A stretch of DNA of 64,000 nucleotides from Bacteroides sp. (lineage in GTDB: Bacteria > Bacteroidota > Bacteroidia > Bacteroidales > Bacteroidaceae). The DNA lies in assembly GCA_021201335.1 (NCBI GenBank), contig JAJQFD010000023.1, positions 62,001 to 126,000 on the forward strand. The letters are read 5' to 3'. Position numbers and translations under genes: made by a program. Position 1 is the stretch's first letter; each line of letters starts with the position of its first letter. Shown here in pieces: positions 28,689 to 41,061 of this stretch. The notes under the pieces were generated by a model. That model was given only the letters and a program-made list of their open reading frames with translations. It made no database searches and was not told the DNA's origin.

Positions 28689-30650
28689 TTATTCACTTTT
28701 CCATCCAAAATTCTGTACCAATGTTGGTATGCGACGAATATCTTCATCCGGAATTGGTAGGAAATAATATTTCTTATCAAACACGCGGGTTTCACACACT
28801 ATTTTTTCAAAAAATTCAGGATAGTTCTTCTGCATATTCATGCCATATATCTGACCGCCTTCACCACCTTTGTGATATTCCGGATAAACCCAGCTGTCCG
28901 GATCATTTGTTCCATCAGCTACTTTCCAACGACGCACGTCGAAGTAATGATTCCATTCAAAGACCAATTCAACCAGGCGTTCACGCCGAATCCGGTTCAA
29001 TAAATCGGCTTGTGTTTTCGGACAAACTATTTTTCCCGATTCAGCCGTAAAGCTATATTCCGGGATACCTGCACGGTTACGGATCTCGTTCAGGTATTTC
29101 AAGGCAGTGTCCAGATCCCCATTACCGTTGTACATACAGAGGGCTTCAGCATATCCTAAGTACATATCAGCCATACGGATCAGCGGAGAAAAATGATTGG
29201 ATCCATTGTTACCAGTAGCAAGTGCACCTTTGCGAACCAAGTAACCTGTTGTCGGACAGTCACCACTTGATTTCGACATACCGCAATTTCCGCCGTTAGT
29301 AAAATCGGTAGGCAATTTGCCATCTCCCTGCTGACCTTCGTTTATCCAGGTCGATCCACTATAAGTTATATTGGCATAAAAACGGGGTTCCCGATCTTTC
29401 CATTGTTTTAATACTTTGGCTACGTCTCCGTTAAAAAGTTGGCGGTCAGGATTATGTGGATCGTAATAAATTCCGCTGGCAAAATTATTTGCACTTGGTA
29501 CGCCGTCGAAATTATCATAACTAGCATCGTCGGCAATCCGTAGTCCATTGTTTGTAAAGAACAAGTCTACCGTTTCCTGTGTCGTATAGAAACCGCCACC
29601 CCCACTAATGTTTCCGTCTGTCGGTGTCGGACTGAATTTAGGAGCTACCCAATAACGATAATCCCAGAAACTTGTCATTTTCACAAAAACTAGCTCAGTA
29701 ATAGCGGGTGCTAAGTCAGTTGTATAAAATTCTGTAACAGCACGATAGGAGGCATACGGATCAAGTGTTCCGTCACTTCTATATACTTTTGCCAATTTCA
29801 TAGAACGTTGATCAGCATAAGCGATAAACTGTTGATAGGCTTCCTTGGCAATTCTCCATTTATCATTGTCTACAGTTTGGGGGAATAATTGAGTTCCATC
29901 TTCGTTCTGGATTGAAGTATAATCTGTATTTCCGTTAAATAGCGGACTAGCCCAGTATAAATATAATTTGGCTTTCAACGCTTTACACGCAGCAATATTT
30001 ATACGTCCCATATTAGATAAGGTAGTCTGATTGTCTAAAATACCATCTCCTTCATCAATCACTTTTTGCAATTCTGAAGCGATGTATTCCACGCACTGAT
30101 CTACTGTATTTCTTTCCTTGATCATTTCTGAAAGGGGGGCATCTGTAGCAATGGGATCTTCTCCGATAATAGGAATAGGACCATAAATACGGAATAGTTC
30201 GAAATAAAAGAGTGCCCTTAGAGCGCGAGCTTCCAATTTCCATTTGGCACGCTGATTAGGTGTTGCTTCCTGACATCTGTCGACATTCTGCAGGAATGTA
30301 CTGACTTTCGCTATACCTTTATAAAAATCTACGAACCAATATTTAACGAAATCAGTTCCTGCGTTTGCTGTTCCTAAGTTCCACTGTCTCTGGGGTTTTT
30401 CCCAGATAATACCGGCCTCTAAAGATGAAGCGGTAAAAATCCCTCCACTATTTTCGGGATTACCTTCCCGTGTTAAATCTCTGACGTAACTGTAGATATT
30501 GTTGAGATATTGCTCCGTAGTTACGCGAGAGGAGAATGTACTCTCCAGATCTTCCTGTATCCCGGGAACCGGTTCAAAAAAATCGCTGCAAGCAGTCAGT
30601 CCGATACACATGGAAATCGCTAATACGTATTTCTTTATTTTATTTTTCAT
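28689..30650 (-). CDS. SusD/RagB-like surface glycan-binding lipoprotein
   Basis: A 653-aa SusD-family lipoprotein with a lipobox at GLTAC. I prefer the ATG at 30650, which begins MKNKIKKYVLAISMC; the ATGs at 30665 and 30662 would add a few residues. SusD landmarks are NVDRCQEATPNQRAKWKLEA with RALFYFELFRIYGPIPI, the TPR-like helices, and the C-terminal NEIRNRAGIP and RRERLVELVFEWNHYFDVRRW. It caps the SusC channel encoded just upstream. The locus context (GH92, GH29) predicts mannosylated or N-glycan ligands. It appears intact, unlike its SusC partner. Confidence 0.92.
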   Translation of the reverse strand: MKNKIKKYVLAISMCIGLTACSDFFEPVPGIQEDLESTFSSRVTTEQYLNNIYSYVRDLTREGNPENSGGIFTASSLEAGIIWEKPQRQWNLGTANAGTDFVKYWFVDFYKGIAKVSTFLQNVDRCQEATPNQRAKWKLEARALRALFYFELFRIYGPIPIIGEDPIATDAPLSEMIKERNTVDQCVEYIASELQKVIDEGDGILDNQTTLSNMGRINIAACKALKAKLYLYWASPLFNGNTDYTSIQNEDGTQLFPQTVDNDKWRIAKEAYQQFIAYADQRSMKLAKVYRSDGTLDPYASYRAVTEFYTTDLAPAITELVFVKMTSFWDYRYWVAPKFSPTPTDGNISGGGGFYTTQETVDLFFTNNGLRIADDASYDNFDGVPSANNFASGIYYDPHNPDRQLFNGDVAKVLKQWKDREPRFYANITYSGSTWINEGQQGDGKLPTDFTNGGNCGMSKSSGDCPTTGYLVRKGALATGNNGSNHFSPLIRMADMYLGYAEALCMYNGNGDLDTALKYLNEIRNRAGIPEYSFTAESGKIVCPKTQADLLNRIRRERLVELVFEWNHYFDVRRWKVADGTNDPDSWVYPEYHKGGEGGQIYGMNMQKNYPEFFEKIVCETRVFDKKYYFLPIPDEDIRRIPTLVQNFGWKSE

Positions 30651-30668
30651 ATCGTTATTCATCATTAA

Positions 30669-33600
30669 TTAGAAACTAAACTTAACACCTATTGAGTAAT
30701 TGGATACATTGGGATAATTCACACCGTTGTTGGTATTCAATTCCGGATCCCAAAGTTTAAATTTCGAGAAAGTCAACAAGTTGGTTCCCATCAAATAAAG
30801 ACTTGCGCTTTTAACAAAATACTTCTCTAATAATCTTTTCGGAACATTATAAGAGATATTTACCTGCTTCAAACGAATAAAGCTAACGTCTTTCTGCCAC
30901 CATGTACTCTGCTGGTAGTTGTTGGTATTGTGACTGCCCACATACAAACGTGGATAAAATACATTCTGATTAGTAGGGGTGTCTTCGCTCCAACGGTTAG
31001 TAATGTTGGAGAAGGCATTGTCACGACCTTCCGTATCACTGAATGGATTTATAGAACTACCACTCAGACAGCGGTCAGCCTGTGCAGTACCCTGGAACAA
31101 TGCACTGACTGCAAAATCCCCTATTTGTAAATCGGCACCGAATCCATAGTAAATGCGGGGAACATCTCCTCGTCCTATAACAGTCTTATCATAATTATCT
31201 ATCACACCATCACCGTTTAAGTCGCGATATTTAATATCACCGATATTTAATGTACCGAACTGAGTTGCATGGTCTTCAATCTCTTCCTGACTGGTAAAAA
31301 GGCCATCAGCTATAAATCCCCAGCGTGCATTGACATTGGTACCACGCGTTTCTAACCAGGGATAATCAACAGGGGGCTGATCGTTTTCAATGATTTTATC
31401 TTCGTTAAATGTAAAGTTACCCCGTACAGTCAGAAATGTTCTCTTCCCCAGTTTTTGAGTATAATCCATCGATACCTCAAAACCTTTGTTTTCAACAATC
31501 CCCAAATTTGCGTAAGGGAATTCTATCCAACCCGCATAGTTAGGAATAGTGCTACGTTACAGGAAGATATTATCACGACGTTCTTTGAAGATATCAACTA
31601 CTAACGAAAGATTATCGTCCAGAAATTTAATATCAATTCCAAGGTCTTGCTTCCTGGATTTTGACCAGCTGATATCTACTCCATATTGAGATTCTCCATA
31701 ACCCGGCGCACTTACATAGCCGGAGCCGAAATAAGTTCCATCCATACTGGTGAACCGCCCTTTATACATGAAACGACGCCCTGCAGCAGTGTCGCTACCT
31801 ACCCAACCATCTGTATAACGGAACTTTAGGAAAGAAATGTATTTCTTCAGGGGAGTCCAGAATGCTTCATTCGATACCGCCCATCCCACACCGAAAGCCG
31901 GAAACGTACCATATCGTTTATTGGGTGTAAAATTCTCAGAACCATTGATACCTAAATTGAATTCAGCAAAGTAGCGGTCGTTCCAGGAATAAGTACCCCT
32001 AAAAGCAAAACCCCGTTGATTGTAAGGTAATGATCCGATCAATGCGTCAATATTTACATCACTGATCTTATTATCTGCATCCGTATTCCGGTATTCTTTT
32101 TGATTATAAAGAAACAACCCGCCGACACGATGCAAACCGAAGGTACGATCGTAATTTAAAGAAGCTTCTACATAAATGCTTCTATTGTTGGCTGTTTCAG
32201 CATTATAGCTCAGTCTTTTGTCGGAAGATCGCAACATACTGTATTTATAGTTTCCGTCATCATCGAATAATGATTCTTCAAGGTATAACCCATCTTGTCC
32301 TCTCTGAGCATCCAATTGGTAAAGAGGCTCAGTGCGGTTATATTTCAATACGCGCGAATTATACACGTCGAACGCAACCATTGCCGTCGCTGAAAGACCT
32401 TTGCTCCATTTCCAGAAATCAAGGTCCTGTGTAACACGTAGATTGGAGTTAATCGTATTACCGAATTCCATTTTGTAACCTCCACGGGCCAGCATACCGT
32501 ATGGACTGAATAATTGATCTTTATTGATAGCCGGAATGGAACCGTCGGGTAATACCAAGGGATAAATGACCGGATTGATAGCCATAGAAGCAGCATACAA
32601 TTCGTTGGTAGATGATTGTGGATAATGTCCCTGAGACAGATAACCGGCAACACCTAAGTCGACAGCTGTTTTAGAAGTTGGCTTCAGGTTCAGGTTAGTT
32701 GTAAAATTATACCGGTCATATTGCATCTTCGTATTATAGTTTTCCATCTTGAAATTACGTGTCATACCGGTTTCACCGTAATAGCTCAAAGAAACGTAAT
32801 AGTTCGCATTCGGTGCTCCACCACGTACACTTATGTTACCGCGACGGTTTTGTCCCCAATCATTAAATAGTTCATCTGCCCAATCAACCGCCGGATACAG
32901 GTATTTATTAATAAGCCGGATATTTTCGTTCGGCAATAATCCGTTTGCTTTTTTGGTGGCTTCAATATAGGCATCGGTATATCGGATATTGCCGTCAGTA
33001 TTCCGTTGAGCTTCGTTGCGTGCATCCATATAGGTATAGGCATCTGCCATATCGACTGATTTTGTTAAGCGGGTAAAACTCTGGTAAAAGTCGACGCTAA
33101 ATTGTGGTTTACCGATTCTACCGGGTTTTGTTTTGACGATAACAACACCGTTTGCACCCCGTACTCCATAAACAGCGGTAGCCGACGCATCTTTCAGCAC
33201 GGTAAATGATTCAATATCTTCCGGATCAATGTTGTTGAAGCTACGCTCCACACCATCTACCAATACTAATGGCTTGGAACTCTGTCCGAGGAGGGTAGAG
33301 ATTCCCCGAATCCAGATGTCTGCTCCGTCGTGTCCCGGTTCGCCGCTACGTTGCACAGCAACCACCCCGGCAATACGTCCTGAAATGGCTGAAGATAAAT
33401 TAGCTGTCGGCATTTTAATCTGTTCCAGTTCCATGGTTGATTGTGCCCCAACGACAGAGACTTTACGCTGGCTTCCATAGCCGACAACCACCACTTCATC
33501 CAGCGCGGAAACATCTTCCATCAGGATAACATCGACGACACGTTGCCTGCCTACTTTTACTTCCTGTGGTGTATAACCTATATAAGAAACAACCAAAACC

Positions 33601-33830
33601 GGATTTTCTGTGGAAAGGTTCAAATTATACTGGCCATTTAAATCGGTAATTGTACCATTGGTTGTACCTTTTTCCAGTACGCTTACACCAATCATTAGTT
33701 CACCTTTCTCGTCCGAAACACGCCCTGTTACCGAACTACTTTGCGCATAGGTTACGGGGGCCAGTATAAGCAGCAATGTCAGCAACCCTAACGAAATGGC
33801 GAGATGTTTTTCCATTTTAAACAAATTCAT
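30669..33830 (-). pseudogene. SusC/RagA-like TonB-dependent transporter, interrupted by in-frame TAA
   Basis: One frame of 1054 codons gives a full SusC transporter apart from a TAA at codon 758 (bases 31557-31559). Order: signal peptide, carboxypeptidase-D-like domain (about 32-110), SALDEVVVVGYGSQRK, plug with WIRGISTLLGQSSKPLVLVDG, and a barrel ending YSIGVKFSF. The stop reads RRDNIFL-stop-RSTIPNYAGW; relatives commonly have Gln at such a place, so CAA to TAA, a single C to T change, is the simplest explanation. The truncated product lacks the last third of the barrel and the C-terminal sorting end. It starts the SusCD-GH92-GH29 operon. Confidence 0.85.
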
Positions 33831-34173
33831 GTTACTTGTTTTTAGATTAATAATAAGGTTATCAAAATTCTAGTGATTATTGCAAATTAAAAGAAAAGGG
33901 TATGGTATTTAATCCTCCTTCCTGCCAAAATTCCAAAGGCAAAAAAATGTCCGATCAAAGCACAGCAAAGTCAATTAGAGTACATTCTAATTAATTGGTA
34001 ATCAGGCAACAATAAAACATACATGTACAAATAGCGCACATATAAAAATCTGAGAAGCGTGAAATTCATGCAGGAATTATGCCCGACAATCTGTTAGTAA
34101 GCAGTTGAGTACTTGTTCAGGCAATCCAAAAGAATAAATTTACAGGTTTTGCTTTCATATTTTTTTCTTATAA
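33831..34173 (-). promoter_or_regulatory. 343-bp leader region between HTCS and mannose-locus SusC
   Basis: No gene seen. This should hold the regulated promoter of the SusC operon. I find no full TAnnTTTG match on the minus strand. An imperfect palindrome, ATTAGA-GTACAT-TCTAAT (33974-33991), is a possible regulator site but is weak evidence. No strong terminator is visible after the HTCS gene. Confidence 0.35.
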
Positions 34174-37100
34174 TTACTTTATATGCCTTTTCCGATAATC
34201 TTTCGGAGTCATTCCATATTTGCGGGTGAATTCTTTATAAAAATAAGAACGACTGGAAATACCCACATCAGAAATAACGTCCTGGATAGATAGCTCTTCG
34301 TTCAGAAGTAATATTGCGGCCTTTTTCATCCGATAGTTCTTAATCAGGTCGCCGGGAGGCATACCGGATATTTCTTTAAATTTTCGATAGAACTGTCGTG
34401 AACTCATAGCCATTTGCTCCGCAACAAAAGTAGATCCTAAATCTTCCCGATCCAGATTGTGTTCAACTACATGCAGGAATTTCCGGATAAAATCGGCCTG
34501 TTCGGCGGTTGTACAAACAATCGAATCAGCCCAACCTGCCAGGTCGTCTATATAAATCTGCTTGGCTTCCTGTTTGCCATAGATCGTTTTATGAATTTGT
34601 TCTTTCAAGAAAGGAATATCATACGGGAATATGACATAGGAATCAGACCATAGGATCAATTCCCGTTGAATAGATGAACTTGCTTCCCAGGTCAGCATGG
34701 GTATAAATGCCGTTTTCGATAATAAAGAACGATTCTTATTCATGTATTCCATAAAAGTACCTTCAGCCTCCGCATACATCAGCATATCTACCAGGAATAT
34801 GGCGGGCACTGATCGACGCATTTCTTCAAAGGCAAGTTGAATACTTTTCACCGGATGTATCACATACTCTTCACTCAGTAAATCACTAATCAACCATACC
34901 ATTTCATCCCTGTCTTCCAGGAACACGATTATTTTTTTATCCTCTTCCTGGTGAGTAACAGCAGCTGGTTGAAATGCAATCGACAAACGATTTCCATGCT
35001 CCATTTTATTATAAAAGAGTTCGCATTGTTGTTGTTCCAAAGCAGACAAAACAAAACTCTGCATCATCTGAATCCGGAAAGCTTCATCAGATCCTTTCTT
35101 ATCAGAAGAAGTATCCCGGCGAGAAAGAACTTCATATAATCGCTTCACCATATCATCCGGAGAGATGAAAGTGAGTAACATCTTACCATCTTCTTCGGTT
35201 GCATTTACTCTCACCCCTACCGTACTTTTACCTGAAATATAAAGGTAACTATAATAGAAAATACAGCGTAATACGTTTTTATACACCGGAAAACAAAAGC
35301 TATCCGGGATTTCAATATGAAGCAGTGATATATTAACCCCTTGAGCCTCCAATGTTTGTAGCACCTCATTGGATAATTCCCAAAGGTATAAATGACTCGA
35401 AATGGAAAACTGCACCGGCGATAACAACCGAAAGTCTTCATTCCCCAAATCAGACCAGATAAGTTGCGAGATAACGGCTTCCCGTATCTGTTCAATCTTC
35501 TCACAACGCTTCTCGTAAGAAATGTTTTCAGCCCGCAACTGATCGCAAGCCCGGTAAATAAGAGTGAAATAATTCACAATCTCACGTCCTTTATAACTAT
35601 CCGTAGCCAGTGAAGTATTTTGGTTTTCTGTTTTAGACAATTTTCTGATTATCTTCTCGTTGCGAAAATACCTTCGGATCAAATAACCGATATAGAGCAC
35701 AATTAAAAACACAAATGCGATATAAACGACACAGGCCCCTGTCGTTTTATACCAGGGAGCAAGGATATGAATCGGAATAGAAAAACTTTTGTATTTCGTA
35801 TCAAAAACATCTTTCTTATAACGTACCCTGAATATATAATCACCAGCAGGTACTTTAAAGTAAGGGGCTTCATTGACACCGCTGAAAGCACTCCAGTCTT
35901 TATCATATCCTTCGAGCATATAAGAATATTCCACATCGGCACTGCTGACATAATCCGGTACCACAAAGGACAAAGAGAAAGACGTATCCTCTCCTTTAAA
36001 CTGCAAACCCGCTCCATCCGGGGTAGAATAATCGGCCCAGTCAACGGTTGATCTTCCAATCATTAGTTTACGCAGTAATATTTCGGGATAATATTCAGGT
36101 ATCGCCACCTCTTTTTTATCCATATAAAGCAACCCATCTACTCCACCGAAAAAAAGACTGCCCGTATAAGGGCAACGAAAATAAGCATCGTCGCTAAACT
36201 CTCCTATTTGGATGCCACCACTGTAATAATAAGCATGAGAAGATTTATTTTCCGGATTAAATTTGATAAGTCCCCGGTTGGTTCCCAACCAAAGAAGTCC
36301 GTTGTCATCTTCCAGGATACCATGAATCATATCGTTGAGTAAACCCTGCTCGCGCCCAATATAATCAGCAGTCATTCTTTTCCCCTGAAAAGTAACACAT
36401 ACCAGTCCGGAAGTTGTGCCTACATACAACTGTCCGTCCCGATGGCGATGCAAGCAAAGAATATCATCGACGGATTTATGCAACATCTCATTGAGCGAAA
36501 TAACCTGGTACTCTTCTGTTTTCCGGTTAAACCGAACCAGTCCTTTTTCCCGGCTACCCAGCCACAGTAAAGAATCACCTTCGGAAATCATACTAAAGAA
36601 ACGGCTTACGTCCTGCTGTTCATAAAAGAAATGATAACGTTTCTGCGATTTTACCCGGAGATTTTTACCGCTGGTATCGAGTATCACTTTCCGAAAACCT
36701 GCCCCTGAAGTGGTTAAATACAGTACACTGTCATTTTCTTCGTGGATAGAATGCACTTCCGCAATATTATCTTCGGAAGGATTGGATACGGTATTTAGTT
36801 TTCCATCGTCATAAGAATAATAGAGCAATCCTGAGGCACCCGCTCCCACCCAAAAGCCATTTCGGATTCGGCTTTGTACTAACGCATATATCTGGAATTC
36901 AGTATTCCATTTCACGTATGATATAGCTTTTTGTTTTTGAGTAGCAGAGTAAATTTCTGTGTTAAATGCTTCCATGCCATTGCGATAATCTTTTATATGC
37001 AATAATCCGTCACCTTTTGTTCCAAACCAGAGTCCGCCCTCCTTATCTGTCATTATAGACCTTACCTGGCGGCTCAGATTAGGAGACAAGCTTCTCAACA

Positions 37101-38115
37101 TTAAATTAGTTGCTATCGAATATTTTTTGGAGAACATAATAGCTCCTTGCCCATCCGATCCTACCCATAAAACACCCTGCCGGGGATCATTATAAATATA
37201 AAAGATGCGTATATTCTGATCGATGATTTCTTCTTCGTATTGACGGGAAGTACGCAACCGGACTAATCCATTGGTTCGGAAAGCAACGATAACATCCTCA
37301 TAAAAAGGCACAATACCTTTCACATCCCCATATTTCTTAACCAGATCAGCTATATTCCGAAGATAAATTTTAGACTTTCTAGATATATCATGCACATACA
37401 AGTCCTTGTCCGAATCATAAAAGCAAAATATTCCGTTCTGGTAAAACACATATTCTATTTCTTTCGGATGAAAATGAAAGGGAGAAACGGTAAGTTGAGT
37501 AGATAGTGTATCCCTGTCGAATGCATTCAAAGAAAAACGATAATAATCCCCGCTGTGATAAGGGAAAAGCCACAAATCGCCGTCGTCAGTAACAAATGAA
37601 CGGTAATCCTGGTTTCGTATCTCCACATCCGGTTTTTGCACCCGGACAAAGCACTGATGAAAGGTATTGTAATAAGCAATCCACTCTGAACTTACGACCC
37701 ATGTGTTTCCCTCCTGATTGGAATGTAAAGCATAATCACTGTCAAATTCATAATTGGATACTACTTGTCGGGAGTGGGAAGAGAACCGATTAACTCCCAG
37801 ATAGGATGAAATCCATAAACAATTATTGTCAGCCTGCCGGATGCTGTGAATGACGTTGTTACTTAACGTTTTATCTGCCGAGAAATCGGAACGGTATACT
37901 TCCATTCCTTTACCATCATAGCAATTCACTCCATCATACGTACCAAACCACATCAACCCTGTATTATCCTGGAACAGACATATTACAGCACTATTCGAGA
38001 GTCCTTGTTGGTAATCCACCTTTGAAAAAATATAGGAATCTTTTTCATCAGCCCTCACCCAACCGTTTGTCAAGCTTAAGAATAGAATGGTAATCCGAAT
38101 TATATGTGTTTTCAT
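34174..38115 (-). CDS. HTCS-like regulator without a recognisable histidine-kinase core
   Basis: A 1313-aa fused regulator. Order: signal peptide (about 1-22), two-component propeller repeats (for example GLMWFGTYDGVNCYDG, GGLWFGTKGDGLL, GLLWLGTNRGLIKF), Y_Y_Y domain (about 700-780), one membrane helix (about 788-812), a degenerate cytoplasmic region, a receiver-like domain (about 1050-1165) and an AraC-type HTH (about 1205-1313, ending GMTPKDYRKRHIK). No SHE(L/F)RTPL phosphoacceptor motif and no N or G boxes of an ATPase can be found. The receiver keeps an acidic pair (LED) and the Asp of FLVDMLM, but SYVIFPY stands where the conserved Lys-Pro should be. It probably controls the SusC operon that follows 343 bp downstream. 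Confidence 0.85.
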   Translation of the reverse strand: MKTHIIRITILFLSLTNGWVRADEKDSYIFSKVDYQQGLSNSAVICLFQDNTGLMWFGTYDGVNCYDGKGMEVYRSDFSADKTLSNNVIHSIRQADNNCLWISSYLGVNRFSSHSRQVVSNYEFDSDYALHSNQEGNTWVVSSEWIAYYNTFHQCFVRVQKPDVEIRNQDYRSFVTDDGDLWLFPYHSGDYYRFSLNAFDRDTLSTQLTVSPFHFHPKEIEYVFYQNGIFCFYDSDKDLYVHDISRKSKIYLRNIADLVKKYGDVKGIVPFYEDVIVAFRTNGLVRLRTSRQYEEEIIDQNIRIFYIYNDPRQGVLWVGSDGQGAIMFSKKYSIATNLMLRSLSPNLSRQVRSIMTDKEGGLWFGTKGDGLLHIKDYRNGMEAFNTEIYSATQKQKAISYVKWNTEFQIYALVQSRIRNGFWVGAGASGLLYYSYDDGKLNTVSNPSEDNIAEVHSIHEENDSVLYLTTSGAGFRKVILDTSGKNLRVKSQKRYHFFYEQQDVSRFFSMISEGDSLLWLGSREKGLVRFNRKTEEYQVISLNEMLHKSVDDILCLHRHRDGQLYVGTTSGLVCVTFQGKRMTADYIGREQGLLNDMIHGILEDDNGLLWLGTNRGLIKFNPENKSSHAYYYSGGIQIGEFSDDAYFRCPYTGSLFFGGVDGLLYMDKKEVAIPEYYPEILLRKLMIGRSTVDWADYSTPDGAGLQFKGEDTSFSLSFVVPDYVSSADVEYSYMLEGYDKDWSAFSGVNEAPYFKVPAGDYIFRVRYKKDVFDTKYKSFSIPIHILAPWYKTTGACVVYIAFVFLIVLYIGYLIRRYFRNEKIIRKLSKTENQNTSLATDSYKGREIVNYFTLIYRACDQLRAENISYEKRCEKIEQIREAVISQLIWSDLGNEDFRLLSPVQFSISSHLYLWELSNEVLQTLEAQGVNISLLHIEIPDSFCFPVYKNVLRCIFYYSYLYISGKSTVGVRVNATEEDGKMLLTFISPDDMVKRLYEVLSRRDTSSDKKGSDEAFRIQMMQSFVLSALEQQQCELFYNKMEHGNRLSIAFQPAAVTHQEEDKKIIVFLEDRDEMVWLISDLLSEEYVIHPVKSIQLAFEEMRRSVPAIFLVDMLMYAEAEGTFMEYMNKNRSLLSKTAFIPMLTWEASSSIQRELILWSDSYVIFPYDIPFLKEQIHKTIYGKQEAKQIYIDDLAGWADSIVCTTAEQADFIRKFLHVVEHNLDREDLGSTFVAEQMAMSSRQFYRKFKEISGMPPGDLIKNYRMKKAAILLLNEELSIQDVISDVGISSRSYFYKEFTRKYGMTPKDYRKRHIK

Positions 38116-40057
<1,942 letters not shown>

Positions 40058-40085
40058 AAATAGTGGCCTTTCTTGACTGTTAAGA

Positions 40086-40150
40086 GATTAAGCGTTAAGA
40101 AAGCTGGATTTAAATATTAGAAAGGTTAGATTTAAATAGTTAGAGGGCTG
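40086..40150. repeat. Three degenerate repeats of about 22 nt, left flank of the repeat island
   Basis: GATTAAGCGTTAAGAAAGCTG (21 nt), then units starting GATTTAAATATTAGAAAGG and GATTTAAATAGTTAGAGGG follow one another at 21 and 22-nt spacing and run into the left end of the inverted-repeat element. The two last units share the decamer GATTTAAATA. Confidence 0.6.
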
Positions 40151-40656
40151 CAAGCCTGCCAGATTTAGCCCAATGTCGTCAATTTAAGAACTAACTCCCT
40201 ATCCCGTAGGGAGTTTATGTACCTAACCGCGGGATTTATATCCAGTCCTGGTTTTCGGAAGATTTGAAGACATTAAAATCTCGTAGGAATTACAGGTGCA
40301 TAACCGTGGGATAGATATCCCACGGGATAGGATATAGAACTATCTCCGTGAGCCGCGAAGGGGGTCAATAATATATTCTTCACCCCCTGTCGGGGCTGTC
40401 AGAGTAGAGTCGGGTTAGCTGTTTCCACGGGATTACATCCCGTGGTTATGCACATCAAATCCCTCCGGGATTTCTTCAGCAGCCATAGATTTTGGCTTGA
40501 TTGTTCAGAAATGTTATCTTCCGACCACGACTGGATATGCATCCCATGATTAGGCACATGCTACCCGTTCCGGGTAAAAGAGTAGCTCTGACACTTACCA
40601 AACGGCTCACTTCCTTAAGTTGACGACATTGGGCTAAAGCTAGCAGGCTTGCAGCC
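40146..40656. mobile_element. 511-bp MITE-like element with 43-bp terminal inverted repeats
   Basis: The two ends, 40146-40188 and 40614-40656, are inverted copies with 40 of 43 positions identical (both begin GGCTGCAAGCCTGC outermost). No transposase gene lies inside. The interior is packed with hairpins: ACTCCCTA/TAGGGAGT (40194-40214), CGTGGGATA/TATCCCACG (40305-40324), CCACGGGAT/ATCCCGTGG (40425-40445) and a longer nested pair around GTGCATAACC (near 40297 and 40444). This is the structure of a non-autonomous miniature transposon or a structured repeat. No clear target duplication is seen. Confidence 0.7.
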
Positions 40657-40740
40657 TTCTTCCTTTTACGATTTACAGAACTTTCCTTTTCTTTGTATAA
40701 AACTTCCTTATCGTATTCATAAAGCTTATGGCTCCTTTGT

Positions 40741-40828
40741 CTTTTCACAACCGGGAAGAGGCCTTTTCACCCTTGTGAAGAGATATTTTCACGGCCACGA
40801 AAAGGCCTGTTCACACAGGTGAAAAGAC
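40741..40828. repeat. Tandem array, four units of exactly 22 nt (block A)
   Basis: Four consecutive 22-nt units start at 40741, 40763, 40785 and 40807. Each has the form yTTTTCAC, a variable centre, then GAARAG, so each unit is an imperfect palindrome (for example TTCAC-ACAG-GTGAA). The units vary in the centre but keep the ends and the exact spacing. Confidence 0.8.
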
Positions 40829-40844
40829 AAAGAACTTACCTATT

Positions 40845-40998
40845 CAATATATAGAATAAGGAAGGGCTCTAAATCGAAAAGGAAAGGGCTCTAAATCGAA
40901 AAGGAAAGAACTCTAAATGGTATAAGAAAGGCCTGTGAATGTTACTTAGCGGAACAATTTATAGAACAAGGAGGGACTCGAATTAATTACGGGCGAAT
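40845..40998. repeat. 22-nt-period array, about seven units (block B)
   Basis: Two units are identical (GGCTCTAAATCGAAAAGGAA then AG, from 40865) and a third begins AACTCTAAAT, all 22 nt apart. Weaker units continue at the same period on both sides, with CAATATATAGAATAAGGAAG and CAATTTATAGAACAAGGAGG five periods apart. The GAAAAGG core is shared with block A but its phase is shifted by half a period. Block B ends at the terminator of the GH5 operon. Confidence 0.7.
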
Positions 40999-40999
40999 T

Positions 41000-41039
41000 A
41001 AAAAAGAACAGAGGCTATCCTTCATCCGGATAACCTCTG
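41000..41039 (-). terminator. Rho-independent terminator of the SusCD-GH5 operon
   Basis: On the minus strand a 12-bp stem (41028-41039 with 41009-41020, one U-G pair, 7-nt loop) is followed by GTTC... and a T-rich tract (TTCTTTTTT). It lies 22 bp after the GH5 stop and is the strongest terminator in the window. Confidence 0.85.
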
Positions 41040-41061
41040 CAACTATAAATTAAGAGTTAAT

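Noticed and set aside
40476..40748. 90-codon frame on the minus strand in the repeat island
   Set aside because: It lies across the end of the inverted-repeat element and block A, has no recognisable domain, and its residues follow the repeats.
40741..40998. CRISPR array
   Set aside because: Units are contiguous 22-mers without unique spacers, and no cas gene is nearby.
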